57,015 bases of DNA, from contig JAWLHA010000026.1 in NCBI GenBank assembly GCA_041690535.1, positions 1 to 57,015 of the forward strand, given 5' to 3'. The translations under genes and the position numbers were made by a program. This DNA comes from JAWLHA01 sp041690535 (lineage in GTDB: Bacteria > Pseudomonadota > Gammaproteobacteria > Thiohalomonadales > Thiohalomonadaceae). Positions 32,702 through 41,003 of this stretch are shown here, in pieces; position 1 is the stretch's first letter; each line of letters starts with the position of its first letter. The notes beneath the pieces are model-generated. The model searched no databases. It was not told the origin of the DNA and saw only the letters and a list, made by a program, of their open reading frames with translations.

Positions 32702-34888
32702 TCAGTCCGATCCCCGGTCGACCTCCTCGTCAAAGGCGGACAGCTTGATGGCGTAGCCCGCATAACGGTTGTTGCCGAAGCGGCTCAGCACGCGGTCGGG
32801 GCGGTCCCGGTAAAGCAGGCCTTTCTCCTTCAACTCGGCGAGCAACTCCTTGTGCATGGGGAACTCGGCGCTGAACACGGCCTTGGTGATGAACAACAGG
32901 CCCCGCCTGCGGTCCAGGTACCCCGGTTCGTCGAAGCGGCGGCCGAAGCCGTCCAGCTGATCGGCCCCCGTGACGAAAAAGTCCCTGTTCTCGCGAAAGT
33001 ACTCCCGCAGTGCCTGCATCGCCTCGGTCGGCGCCTCCAGCCACAACCGCTTCAGCTCCTCCACCGCTTCGCGGAAGGTGTCTGCGTCACCGGTCAACAC
33101 CCCCGCCTCCAGGGCGATCTCCCCGGCCAACACCCCCAGGGCGAGGCGTCGGACCACCCGATAGTCGCTGTCCCCCATCCCGTCGGGGCGCATCGTTCGG
33201 GCCAGCACGTCCCAGCGCTCCCGCCACTCGGGCCACCGTTCCGTGGCTCCCGCTATGTGGGCGATGAGGGCAGGGGCGGCGGTCCCGTAGGTCGTCGCTG
33301 TAGCCGTCTTCAGGTGCGCCATGAGTTCGGCCTTGCTGTTCATCCCGCCCAGGTTAGGGAACAGCTCCACCGAGTCCAGGGGCACGCTGGGCATGCGCGC
33401 GGCCTGGCCCGCCATCACCCGCTGGCCGGACTCGCGGATCATCGAGTCGACCGACCGCTCGCCAACAGAGATGATGAGCGTCAGCCATCGGGAGATCGTC
33501 GCCAGTTGCTGGTTGGAGCGCATCCGCGTCTTCCCCTGGCCGGACGCAAGCATGTAGACGAGGACGCCGAGCTGATCGGGGCTCAGCTCGCCGATCTCGT
33601 CCAGCAACAGCGGCGCGCCTTGGTACCCGGACGCCAGCGCCTCCAGGCCGTTGCCGGTGGCGTTGTACTTGGAGATGTAGGGCTCCGTGCCAGTGCCGCC
33701 CACCTCGTCGGTCGCGACACCAGATCCAAACGCGCTCGCCAACACCTGCAAGATGGTGGTCTTGCCCGTTCCAGCCCCGCCCCACAGGTGCAGGCCGCCG
33801 CCGGGAGCGCGGAGCACCGACAGGAGCGTGGAGGCCAACGCCAGCAGCGTCAACGCCAAGGGAATGGGGTTGGGCAGAACGTAGCGCCACACCTGGTCGA
33901 GCCAGCGGGCCAGCGTGCCGGAACGGGCGAAGGCAGGGGGCTTGGCGAGCGAACTGGGGGAGAACTCGATTGACGCGTCGTTGCCACCGATCACCTCCCC
34001 CTCGCCCATCACGAATACCTGCCGGCCGTCCACCTCGTGCCAGCCGGTGTGCTCGGCCAAGGTGACGACCTCCGACACCGGATAGCTTCGCAGGTATAAC
34101 GCCAACAGCTTGGGCTGACCGACGACCTGGAGCCCTCGCAGCGCCAGCTTGCGGATCAGCTGAGTGGCGTTGTGGAGTTCGTCAGCGTCCAAGGGAACCC
34201 TGGCGTATTCGCCGTTGACGGCGAGGAAGTCGACCACAACGCCGTGACGCCTCCCGTCCGCAGTAGCGGTGCGCCGAAGGACCCGCAGCATCCCCTTCAC
34301 CACCGGCTGCGACACGATGTCTCCGCCCCGGCTGGCCTCGTTGTAGATGACCCCTTCGAGATCGGCGTCGAAATCCTCCACCTCGGCGACAACCCGATAG
34401 ATGTCGGCGGCCTCGAACGAACGGAGGATGGTCATCATCCCTGGCACCTCATCCAGTCCGTCAGGCGCGCGCAGTTTAGAACCCTCCAACGCAAGCCGAC
34501 TGCCCGGCCCGTGGTAGACCGCACCCGGCAGCTTCTCTGCCAGTGCCTCCTGCAGTCCGGGGAGATCGAACGGGACATCATCCGCCAGCAGCAGGAGCTT
34601 TTCCCCTCTGCTCGTGGTCAACTCCAGCGTCGGCCCGATCTGCTCACCGAGAAACTCGCGCGCACCACCGGTCGAGGTCGATACCGCCACCAACCCGGAG
34701 ATCTCCGCCCCGAGTTCGAGAAAGGCCGTATCCGCCTCCGATGCCGACTCAAGCAGGGCGTCCAGCTCCCCTTTCGACCGGCAGGGAGAGGCCCCCGCAG
34801 GGGCCTCCTCGGCGGCGCCAAGACGCCCCCACTGGATCGCGATCCCCAGGTCGACGAGAGTGTATGCAGCGGTGAACTGAGTGTTCAT
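32702..34888 (-). CDS. DUF927 helicase/primase-like protein
   Basis: A 728-residue protein. The DUF927 ATPase core has Walker A GGAGTGKTTILQ near residue 370 and Walker B GAPLLLDEIGELSPDQLGVL near residue 430, then a middle/C-terminal DUF927-typical stretch RRLALGVLAGEIALEAGV. DUF927 proteins are the replicative helicase or primase-helicase type of plasmids, satellites and islands. This would be the island replication protein. The start overlaps the stop of the small gene before it by 4 bp. The N-terminal 300 residues are less conserved and may hold a primase-like or origin-binding part (inference). Confidence 0.88.
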   Translation of the reverse strand: MNTQFTAAYTLVDLGIAIQWGRLGAAEEAPAGASPCRSKGELDALLESASEADTAFLELGAEISGLVAVSTSTGGAREFLGEQIGPTLELTTSRGEKLLLLADDVPFDLPGLQEALAEKLPGAVYHGPGSRLALEGSKLRAPDGLDEVPGMMTILRSFEAADIYRVVAEVEDFDADLEGVIYNEASRGGDIVSQPVVKGMLRVLRRTATADGRRHGVVVDFLAVNGEYARVPLDADELHNATQLIRKLALRGLQVVGQPKLLALYLRSYPVSEVVTLAEHTGWHEVDGRQVFVMGEGEVIGGNDASIEFSPSSLAKPPAFARSGTLARWLDQVWRYVLPNPIPLALTLLALASTLLSVLRAPGGGLHLWGGAGTGKTTILQVLASAFGSGVATDEVGGTGTEPYISKYNATGNGLEALASGYQGAPLLLDEIGELSPDQLGVLVYMLASGQGKTRMRSNQQLATISRWLTLIISVGERSVDSMIRESGQRVMAGQAARMPSVPLDSVELFPNLGGMNSKAELMAHLKTATATTYGTAAPALIAHIAGATERWPEWRERWDVLARTMRPDGMGDSDYRVVRRLALGVLAGEIALEAGVLTGDADTFREAVEELKRLWLEAPTEAMQALREYFRENRDFFVTGADQLDGFGRRFDEPGYLDRRRGLLFITKAVFSAEFPMHKELLAELKEKGLLYRDRPDRVLSRFGNNRYAGYAIKLSAFDEEVDRGSD

Positions 34889-35100
34889 GCGCGCCCCCGC
34901 TCGGCCAAGGCCAACGCCGAAAACACCTCAAATGGAACACCGGGTCCCTCGATGCTTAAGACCAAACCGTGATCCGGGTGGAAGAAGTGGGTCCTGACGA
35001 CCTTGCCGTTCTGGACCAGGACGCCCAGTTCCGGCTCGACGGCCTCGCCAAACGGGGCAATCCAACGCGCCTTTGCAGTTTCAAACGGGTTCGTGTTCAT
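34885..35100 (-). CDS. Small hypothetical protein upstream of DUF927
   Basis: A 71-residue protein (MNTNPFETAKARWIAPFGEA, then PELGVLVQNGKVVRTHFFHP). GAGAG precedes the ATG at 35100. It ends inside the start codon of the DUF927 gene, so the two are coupled. Not recognised; probably a small partner of the replication protein. Confidence 0.7.
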   Translation of the reverse strand: MNTNPFETAKARWIAPFGEAVEPELGVLVQNGKVVRTHFFHPDHGLVLSIEGPGVPFEVFSALALAERGRA

Positions 35101-35658
35101 TGTGTTTCTCTCCTCGATCTGATTCAGCGAAAAAGTGATTTCGCACTGCGTTGTCGGTGTGCTCGCCTCAGCAGCCTGATTTTCAGTCCCATGGAAAACG
35201 GACAAATCGGACAGTTCGAGTTGGCCGCCCTCCATGAGGCGAAAGGTCAAGCTGACAGCAGAGCTAAAAAGGCCTGCACATGCCCCAGAGCGAGCCTGTG
35301 CCAGCCAAACAGGTAGGCCCAAGTAGGGCATAACCACGCAAGTCCCTGTTTCCTCCGACAGGGCCGCTCAGAAGCCCGATCGCGGGATTTCTGGCGCGAC
35401 GGTCGAAAGCGGACCGACATGCCGTGACGACGGCAGGTGAGCTGTTTCCGAAGTCAGAGCCGGGCGGCGGCGTTGCCGCCCGGCAGGAGCTTGCGTCAGT
35501 GGTCGCGCAGCCTTCAGTTGCTGCGCGGCTAGCTGGCGCCTCCTCGTGGCGCCGTGCGTCCAGCTCGCAGACACTCGCTGTCGGCGGGTCGGTCGCGCTC
35601 GGTCTTCGCCTCCGCTGGCCAGGCCTCGCGCCTGTGCCTTGCGAAGTTGAATTCGTGC
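35101..35658. other. Island intergenic region without a recognised gene
   Basis: 558 bp between the AlpA-like gene and the small gene upstream of DUF927. Reading frames here lack known features and are Arg/Ala/Pro-rich shadows. A strong hairpin, GCCGGGCGGC-GGCGTT-GCCGCCCGGC, lies at about 35459-35484. It may contain the promoter of the DUF927 operon or a replication origin. Confidence 0.4.
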
Positions 35659-35871
35659 TCAGTTCGTGTAACCTTCGCGTTTTCGAAGCCACTCTTGCAC
35701 AGTGGCCCAGCGGTACCTGACCAGCCGGCCAATCTTCAAGTGAGGCGGCAAGTTGTCCGGCCACATCGACCGCTGCTTTTCGACCCAGGAGCGGGAAACG
35801 CCCAACAACTCGGCCAGTTCGTTGCTATCCATCAGCTGGTCCGGGTCCTGCCCTCGCTGTTCTTCGCTCAT
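35659..35871 (-). CDS. AlpA-like helix-turn-helix regulator/excisionase
   Basis: A 70-residue protein. The helix-turn-helix MDSNELAELLGVSRSWVEKQ, followed by PPHLKIGRLVRYRWATVQEW, is the AlpA/Xis-type winged helix. Such proteins control excision of P4-like satellites and islands. The ATG at 35871 has GAGG just upstream; two further ATGs at 35894 and 35898 are possible alternatives, only the latter in frame. Confidence 0.85.
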   Translation of the reverse strand: MSEEQRGQDPDQLMDSNELAELLGVSRSWVEKQRSMWPDNLPPHLKIGRLVRYRWATVQEWLRKREGYTN

Positions 35872-36562
35872 CGTTTCCTCCAAAACCATCTCATTCATCA
35901 CCAATCCGACGTCGACGCGAACGGCGCACAACGTCGTCAATGATTTGTTGTTGGAGAAAAACCCCACCTTTTGTGCGAGGGAGAGGCCCGGCCCCTCTTG
36001 TGCGGCCGGAGCCCTCAACGTCGTCGACCTAGCCGGTTGCACAGGCGCGGCCGGCGTTTTTCTGAAAGCCCCGGTTCTCGCACGTTTTCCACGGCAGAAG
36101 TGTGCCGGTCGTTTGCCGCAGGACTTCCAGAAAAACGGTCTGCCGCGGCGACGACGTGGCTCGCATCGTCGTCGCCGAGAAGGCCAGGACGTTCGGCCGT
36201 TCTACGGGACGTGGCGATTGGGTCGACATCCTTCTGTGTCCGCCGTTTGCGTCTGGAAATCGTCCGGAAACGGTTCGCCACCGCTTCGGGCCAGGCCGTC
36301 CACGACAACGCGCGGACCGGACAACATCGTCGGCTCCGACAACGCGCAGCCGAGGCCTACATCGGCCATGTATTGCGCGTTTTGCGTGAAAGCGCAGACT
36401 CGCCGCCGCTCCGTCGCAGCCGGTGCCGCCCGGTTGGACATTGTTTCAGGACGGTGACTTGCGGACCTCCCGTTCGGTCCAGTGCCGTCAAGCTTGTTCT
36501 GGTTGGGCGTGATGGCGGCGAAAAAAAGCGAGAAGGAGCCCGCGTCCGTGCGGGCAAAAGCG
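35872..36562. other. Long intergenic region between AlpA and integrase
   Basis: About 690 bp with no credible gene; the open frames are Arg-rich and lack homology signals. It contains many short repeats of ACAACGTCGTC / GACAACATCGTCGG type and several GGACCGAACGG / CGTTCGGTCC inverted pairs. Candidates are the island origin, integrase promoter or excision control region. The integrase terminator lies at its right end. Confidence 0.4.
36518..36555 (-). terminator. Intrinsic terminator after the integrase gene
   Basis: On the minus strand GCCCGCACGGACGCGGGC (36538-36555) is followed by TCCTTCTCGCTTTTTTT. It lies 8 bp after the integrase stop. Confidence 0.75.
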
Positions 36563-37744
36563 TCAGCGACCGGTGGCCGTCGCGATCGCATTGGCGACGC
36601 TCTGTGAGGTCTCCCGCAGCGTCTCGTCACTGAGGTGGGAGTACCGTTGCGTCATCGACAGGGCGTGGTGCCCCAAGGTGGCCTGAAGGGCACGCATCGG
36701 GGCGCCGGACATCGCCGCGTACGAGGCCCACGTGTGCCGAAGGTCGTGGACGCGGAAGTCGTTGATCTCGGCCTCCTCCAGCACGTTCTCGAACACCTTC
36801 TGCGGCGCGACCATAGGCTGGCCCTCCTTCTTCCCGGCGAAGACGTAGAGATTGCCCTCGACCGGCTCCAGGGCCTTCAGCACCTCCACCGCTTGGGCCG
36901 AGAGCATCACCGTGCGGCTCTTCCCCGACTTCGCGTTGGTGTGCGGGATGTGCCAACTCGGCGCTTCGGGGTCCAGGTTCAGGTCGGCGTAGCGCATCCG
37001 CCGCACCTCGCCTATGCGGGCACCGGTCAGCAGACAGATCGCCAGCAGCGCGGCCGCTCGGCGGTTTGGCTGGTCCGCGAGCGCGACGAGGAAGCGCTTC
37101 AGCTCGTCCCGGTTGAGGTACCGGGTCCGCTGCGCTTCCGGCAGCTTCTTGATCCCGGTGACCGGGTTGCGGCTCCCCTCGGGGAGGAAGCCCCACTCGA
37201 TGGCCAGGGCGAACACCCGGTGGAGCAGGGAGACCACTCGGTTGTGGGTCGCCGCACTGTGCGTCGTCCGAACCTTCGCCAGCAACTGCTGCACCGTCCG
37301 CTTGTCGATGGCATCCAGGGGCAGGCGGCCGAGGGTCGGCAGGACGCGGTGGCGCAACCGGCTCTCGTCGTCCTTGGCCGAGCGCTTGGTGGCTTTTGCA
37401 TGCGGGAGGTAGTGCTCGTCGACGAACTCCTGCAGGGTCGGGATGGCCCGGCGGATGTCGCGGGCGGCCTGGGGATCCTCTCCGCGATCCACCTGGGCGC
37501 GGAGATCGTAGGCGAGGCGGCGGGCCTCGGGGAGGGAGAGGGCGGGGAACTCGCCGATCTTCATCCCGCGGCGGCGCTTGTTGGTGGTGTACCGGAAATA
37601 GTAAAATCGGCGTCCTTTGGGGGTGACCACGAGCTTGAGGCCGACGCACTCCTGGTCGGAAAACTCGGTCTCCTTGGCCTTGGCCGCGGGGTCGTGCTCC
37701 AGGGACTCGATGATCTTTTTGGTGAAGCGGAAGCGCTTGGTCAT
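36563..37744 (-). CDS. Tyrosine recombinase (DUF4102-type integrase)
   Basis: A 393-residue integrase. The N-terminal DUF4102 arm-binding domain is seen in SDQECVGLKLVVTPKGRRFY and MKIGEFPALSLPEARRLAYD. A SAM-like core-binding domain follows. The catalytic residues are Arg at about 243 (TGARIGEVRRMRYAD), then His-x-x-Arg in RVHDLRHTWASYAA, and Tyr in LGHHALSMTQRYSHLSD. Such integrases commonly use tRNA 3' ends, in agreement with the tRNA-Gln repeats. It is intact and lies about 430 bp inside attR. Confidence 0.97.
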   Translation of the reverse strand: MTKRFRFTKKIIESLEHDPAAKAKETEFSDQECVGLKLVVTPKGRRFYYFRYTTNKRRRGMKIGEFPALSLPEARRLAYDLRAQVDRGEDPQAARDIRRAIPTLQEFVDEHYLPHAKATKRSAKDDESRLRHRVLPTLGRLPLDAIDKRTVQQLLAKVRTTHSAATHNRVVSLLHRVFALAIEWGFLPEGSRNPVTGIKKLPEAQRTRYLNRDELKRFLVALADQPNRRAAALLAICLLTGARIGEVRRMRYADLNLDPEAPSWHIPHTNAKSGKSRTVMLSAQAVEVLKALEPVEGNLYVFAGKKEGQPMVAPQKVFENVLEEAEINDFRVHDLRHTWASYAAMSGAPMRALQATLGHHALSMTQRYSHLSDETLRETSQSVANAIATATGR

Positions 37745-38172
37745 ACAGGGTCCTCCTTCATTCAGTACGGGGGTGATTCGAGTCGGAATAGGATGGCGGA
37801 ACGGCCGCGTGCGGGCCTCCGGCTAGGGGAAGCGGTCTGCGGTCGGGTCCAAGTAGGGGAAAGTTGCCGGGTTGATGGACGTGCAGTCCGCGCACCGATC
37901 GATGGCCGTGTTGTGGAGAGGCCGAGCTATATATAAAGGGGAAAAGCCGCGCTCCAGGACGCGGTTTCTTCCGGAACGCGTCTGGAACTCCCGGCGTGGC
38001 AAAAAGCCGGCGCTGGGCGTCGGCTGGGCGTCGGCTGGGCGGAGCGGCGTCCAGCGGTGTCAGGCTAATGCAGGTTTGATGCGGCAGGGCCGCCGCTCTA
38101 TGCTGGAGGTACGTCCAGCTCGGTATAGCTGCCGGGTGCTTGGGGATGCTGGGTCAGTGTTCACTAACAAGA
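37745..38172. other. Right island end between integrase and attR
   Basis: About 430 bp without a gene. It holds a TATATATAAAGG stretch (about 37925, AT-rich, promoter-like), the inverted repeat CCGCGCTCCAGGACGCGG, and direct repeats of the GGCGTCGGCTG type around 38015-38045. GTCCAGC motifs occur here (e.g. 38113) and near the left end (about 23033), possible integrase arm sites. Confidence 0.4.
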
Positions 38173-38218
38173 ACTCTGACTCCGTCAACCTAGGTTCGAA
38201 TCCTAGTCCCCCAGCCAA
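38173..38218. other. attR: right attachment repeat of the island
   Basis: 46 bp identical to 22917-22962 (ACTCTGACTCCGTCAACCTA and onward to the CCAA end). It is the original tRNA-Gln 3' half, now without the 5' half, so no second tRNA is encoded. Confidence 0.88.
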
Positions 38219-38225
38219 TATAAAA

Positions 38226-38252
38226 AAGGGGTTACGCGAAAGCGTAACCCCT
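38226..38252 (+). terminator. Terminator copy beyond attR
   Basis: The same AGGGGTTACGC-GAAA-GCGTAACCCCT hairpin and T-run as after the intact tRNA. It is probably the original chromosomal terminator of tRNA-Gln. Confidence 0.85.
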
Positions 38253-38476
38253 TTTTCATGTGCTGGTCCTCTCATTTCGGCCTTTTTGTACGGGTGGGCT
38301 CTTGACCCTACGCTCACTGGCATGGCTTCCCATGGCGAGGCGCGTTTGCCACTGCCCGCGTCCAGTGACCGCTCCCTTGGTTTTCGCGCTGCCGACCAAC
38401 TTGCGATAGCCCCAGGCGTTGCATCGTAGCCGTTGGAGCGGTTAGGCTCCGGATGTAAACGCAAGGAAGCGGAGAC

Positions 38477-39535
38477 ATGGACCACGATCACAGCTACAAA
38501 CTGCTGTTCTCCCACCCACAGATGGTGCGGGACCTCCTGACCGGCTTCGTTCGCGAGGCGTGGGTCGACGAGCTGGACTTCGATTCTCTGGAGAGAGTCT
38601 CTGCCTCCTACGTGAGTGATGACCTGCGGGAACGTGAAGATGACGTCGTGTGGCGTGTCCGCTGGGGAGCGGAGTGGCTCTACGTATATTTGCTCCTCGA
38701 ATTTCAGTCCACGGTCGATCACTTCATGGCCGTACGCATCCTCACTTACGTCGGACTTCTTTACCAAGACCTGGTGCGTGCCGGCCAGCTGACCGGAAGC
38801 GGGCGCTTGCCGCCGGTGCTACCGGTGGTTTTGTATAATGGTGACAGCCCCTGGAACGCGGCGGAGGAGATCGCCGAGGTGATTGAGTCGGTTCCGGGCG
38901 GGCTCTCGCGTTACCGACCGGCACTGCGCTATCTTCTGCTGGACGAGGGCCGGTACTCCGAGGAGGAGCTGGTCCCGCTGAACAATCTAGTGGCCGGTCT
39001 GTTTCGTCTTGAAAACAGCCGGGCGCCTGAAGACGTTCAGCGGGTGGTGGAGGCCTTGATTCAGTGGCTTGCCGAGCCGGAGCAGGCGAGTTTGAGGCGG
39101 GCTTTCACCGTATGGATCAAGCGGGTGTTTCTGCCCGGGCGGGTGCCCGGCGTACGCGTGGAGAGTTTGCGGGATCTTCAGGAGGTGCAGAGCATGTTGT
39201 CGGAACGGGTAAAAGACTGGACTGAGGAGTGGAAGCGGCAAGGCCTGCAGGAAGGCCGTCAGGAGGGATTGGCTCGAGGGCTGGCGGAGGGATTGGAGCA
39301 GGGACTGGAGCAGGGACTGGAGCAGGGACTGGAGCAGGGACTGGAGCAGGGCCGCCTGCAAGGGCGGCAGCAAGGAGAATCTGCACTCCTCGAACGGTTG
39401 CTTCAGCGAAAGTTTGGTCCTCTGGACGAGGCAACGCTGGAAAGGGTCAGGGGTGCGGATGCCGAAATTCTCTTGATCTGGGGAGAACGGGTGCTGACGG
39501 CGGCGCGGTTGGAGGAGGTATTCGAGGAGCTGTGA
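38477..39535 (+). CDS. Rpn/DUF4351 family nuclease-like protein, minisatellite-bearing
   Basis: A 352-residue protein of the Rpn (recombination-promoting nuclease, PD-(D/E)xK) group: SYKLLFSHPQMVRDLLTGFV, ERVSASYVSDDLREREDDVV, then LYVYLLLEFQSTVDHFMAVR (the E-x-Q/K active-site strand) and LPPVLPVVLYNGDSPWNAAE. The C-terminal DUF4351 part is SALLERLLQRKFGPLDEATL. Before it is a Gly/Gln/Glu repeat (LEQG five times) encoded by a 12-bp tandem repeat. It is the first gene after the island. These proteins cut DNA and promote RecA-independent recombination in E. coli (family knowledge). Confidence 0.9.
   Translation: MDHDHSYKLLFSHPQMVRDLLTGFVREAWVDELDFDSLERVSASYVSDDLREREDDVVWRVRWGAEWLYVYLLLEFQSTVDHFMAVRILTYVGLLYQDLVRAGQLTGSGRLPPVLPVVLYNGDSPWNAAEEIAEVIESVPGGLSRYRPALRYLLLDEGRYSEEELVPLNNLVAGLFRLENSRAPEDVQRVVEALIQWLAEPEQASLRRAFTVWIKRVFLPGRVPGVRVESLRDLQEVQSMLSERVKDWTEEWKRQGLQEGRQEGLARGLAEGLEQGLEQGLEQGLEQGLEQGRLQGRQQGESALLERLLQRKFGPLDEATLERVRGADAEILLIWGERVLTAARLEEVFEEL
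39290..39349 (+). repeat. 12-bp minisatellite inside the Rpn gene
   Basis: Five tandem copies of GGACTGGAGCAG (the first with T for C), encoding LEQG repeats. Because the unit is a multiple of three, copy-number change keeps the frame. Confidence 0.93.
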
Positions 39536-39882
39536 ACGCATGGGAACCACCTCTTCCCGAGTCCGTTTGGCGCAAAGCACGCCAGACGCCTCGCGCCGTG
39601 ACGTAGGACCCGCGCTGCTTCCGGGGGCGTCATCTCTCCCGTGTTTCAGGGCGAGCAGTGCCCGCCAGTGGTCGGGGCGATGGGGGAGTGGAAACCACAC
39701 ATGGAGGCGGGGGTCCTTATCCTTGAACCCCCTTCATCGACCAGGCCGACATCCTGTCGCCTCTCCCGTCCATGCGCTACCAAGGTAACGCGGTTGCGTC
39801 ACGATGGGAATACGGAAATCCGCGTGAAAACCTGTAGGAATACGCCTACCCCCTTTGGGTGCATCTCCGATCGGCGATACCA

Positions 39883-40070
39883 CTGGAGCGCCGAACAGAT
39901 AAACCCGACGCGGCCGACACGGGGGGGTGAATAAGCGCCGCGCATCCCCCGTGCGGCATCGAATTGGTGGATGCGCTGCGCTTATCCACCCTCGGTTCGC
40001 TGCCCCCGCCACCTGCGGGGCAATCTGGCTGCGATCGGCGATCGTTCTGTTTATCTGTTCGGTGCTCTAC
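39883..40070. repeat. Family A repeat, copy 4
   Basis: The left end is degraded (GGAGCGCCGAACAGATAAAC); the right end is CTGTTCGGTGCTCTAC. It carries the full internal hairpin. It abuts a further copy head to tail. The preceding 39536-39882 holds no recognisable gene. Confidence 0.85.
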
Positions 40071-40255
40071 TCGAGCACCGAACAGATAAATCCGACGCGC
40101 CCAACAAGTAGGGTGGATAAGCGCAGCGCATCCACCGTGCGGCGTCGAATTGGTGGATGCGCTGCGCTTATCCACCCTCGGTTTGCTGCCCGCGCCACCT
40201 GCGGCGCAACTTGGCTGCGATTGGCGATCTTTCGGTTTACCTGGCCGGTGCTTTA
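40069..40255. repeat. Family A repeat, copy 5
   Basis: It starts CTCGAGCACCGAACAGATAA immediately at the end of copy 4 and ends CTGGCCGGTGCTTTAG. The two copies share their junction, suggesting that one inserted into the end of the other. Confidence 0.85.
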
Positions 40256-40536
40256 GTGGGACCGGGGAGAATTCCCGGCCGCGCCCCAACGGGGCGGAGA
40301 CGATCCAGTCGCCATCGGAACCTCGCTCGGTGATCGCCACACCGCGATCACTGGCCGACGTGCGACGCTCGTCCCAGCCCTCCGGCTCAGGCAGAGCCCA
40401 ATGCCGTGAAGCGGTTGGTGCGGCGGGCATCCCCGCCGTTCCAACTTCCCTTAAACGGCCCTTCCCCCTGAGCCGCTCCAATGTCGCGGCCCATCGCAGG
40501 CACCGGAGGCCTTCGTAGCGGTGCGCGCTTCGTGAC

Positions 40537-40640
40537 GCACCGAACAGACCAATTCACATCGGGAAGCATCGGGTGGAGTGCAGCGAACCGCGCCATTCCC
40601 CGCCACCCGGCTTCGCCGAAGTCACTGCTGTTTGGTGCTC
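40537..40640. repeat. Degenerate family A repeat
   Basis: GCACCGAACAGACC at the left and CTGTTTGGTGCTC at the right, with a drifted centre (GGTGGAGTGCAGCGAACCGC). It is an older copy. The neighbouring 40256-40536 contains no gene I can recognise. Confidence 0.6.
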
Positions 40641-40897
40641 TGAAGGGGGGCCGAGGCCGGGCCCTTGCGGCTGTCGCATGGACGTTTTGGGGAACGCGGC
40701 GCTGCGTGAGGCCTGAAAGGATGCACTGGCTGGCCGCCTCCGAGACCCGAGAATATGGAGGATAATTGACCCGGATCAGTGCCTTGGAATGTGAAATGAA
40801 CACTTGCATTGACATTGATCAGCAACCCATTGATTGGAAACAGTGTTGCATAACAACAACAACTGTGACCCGGTGTTGTATTTTGCAAAAAAAGTTG

Positions 40898-40927
40898 TTG
40901 CATTCGGCTCAGGGCGTGGTCTAGAGT
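40898..40927 (+). promoter_or_regulatory. Candidate promoter of the porin gene
   Basis: TTGCAT (40898-40903), 18-bp spacer, TAGAGT (40922-40927). The upstream region 40840-40905 is AT-rich and repeats TGTTGCATAACAACAACAAC-like motifs (GTTGTTGCA, TGTTGTA), which could be regulator sites. Confidence 0.5.
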
Positions 40928-41003
40928 TACTGCGGTTTGTTTTTACAGCCGATTTACCAATTCAAAAAACTGGTAAGTAAGCAACCACTAGGAGATGCAC
41001 GGA

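Larger units (their letters stand above)
22917..38218. mobile_element. 15.3-kb integrative genomic island in tRNA-Gln
   Basis: It is bounded by exact 46-bp direct repeats of the tRNA-Gln 3' half, with a tyrosine integrase 430 bp inside the right end. It carries AlpA-like, DUF927, RadC, DUF2787, YkvA and LRAT genes, plus a more AT-rich WYL/TerB cargo operon. All island genes are on the minus strand. No tail, capsid, terminase, relaxase or type IV secretion gene was recognised, so it is best described as a satellite-like or mobilizable island. Confidence 0.88.

Noticed and set aside
35264..35764. 166-codon minus frame overlapping the end of the AlpA gene
   Set aside because: It overlaps AlpA in another frame, is rich in Arg/Pro/Ser and has no motif or ribosome site.
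35971..36633. 220-codon plus frame between AlpA and integrase as a gene
   Set aside because: Arg/Ser-rich, no ribosome site, no known motif, and it runs into the integrase terminator and gene end.
36635..37936. 433-codon plus-strand frame opposite the integrase
   Set aside because: Antisense to an integrase with complete catalytic residues.
38173..38218. Second tRNA-Gln at the right island end
   Set aside because: Only the 3' half is present; no acceptor 5' strand or D arm.
39846..40481. 211-codon minus frame over the family A pair
   Set aside because: Most of it is translated repeat sequence; the remaining 75 residues have no motif I recognise.
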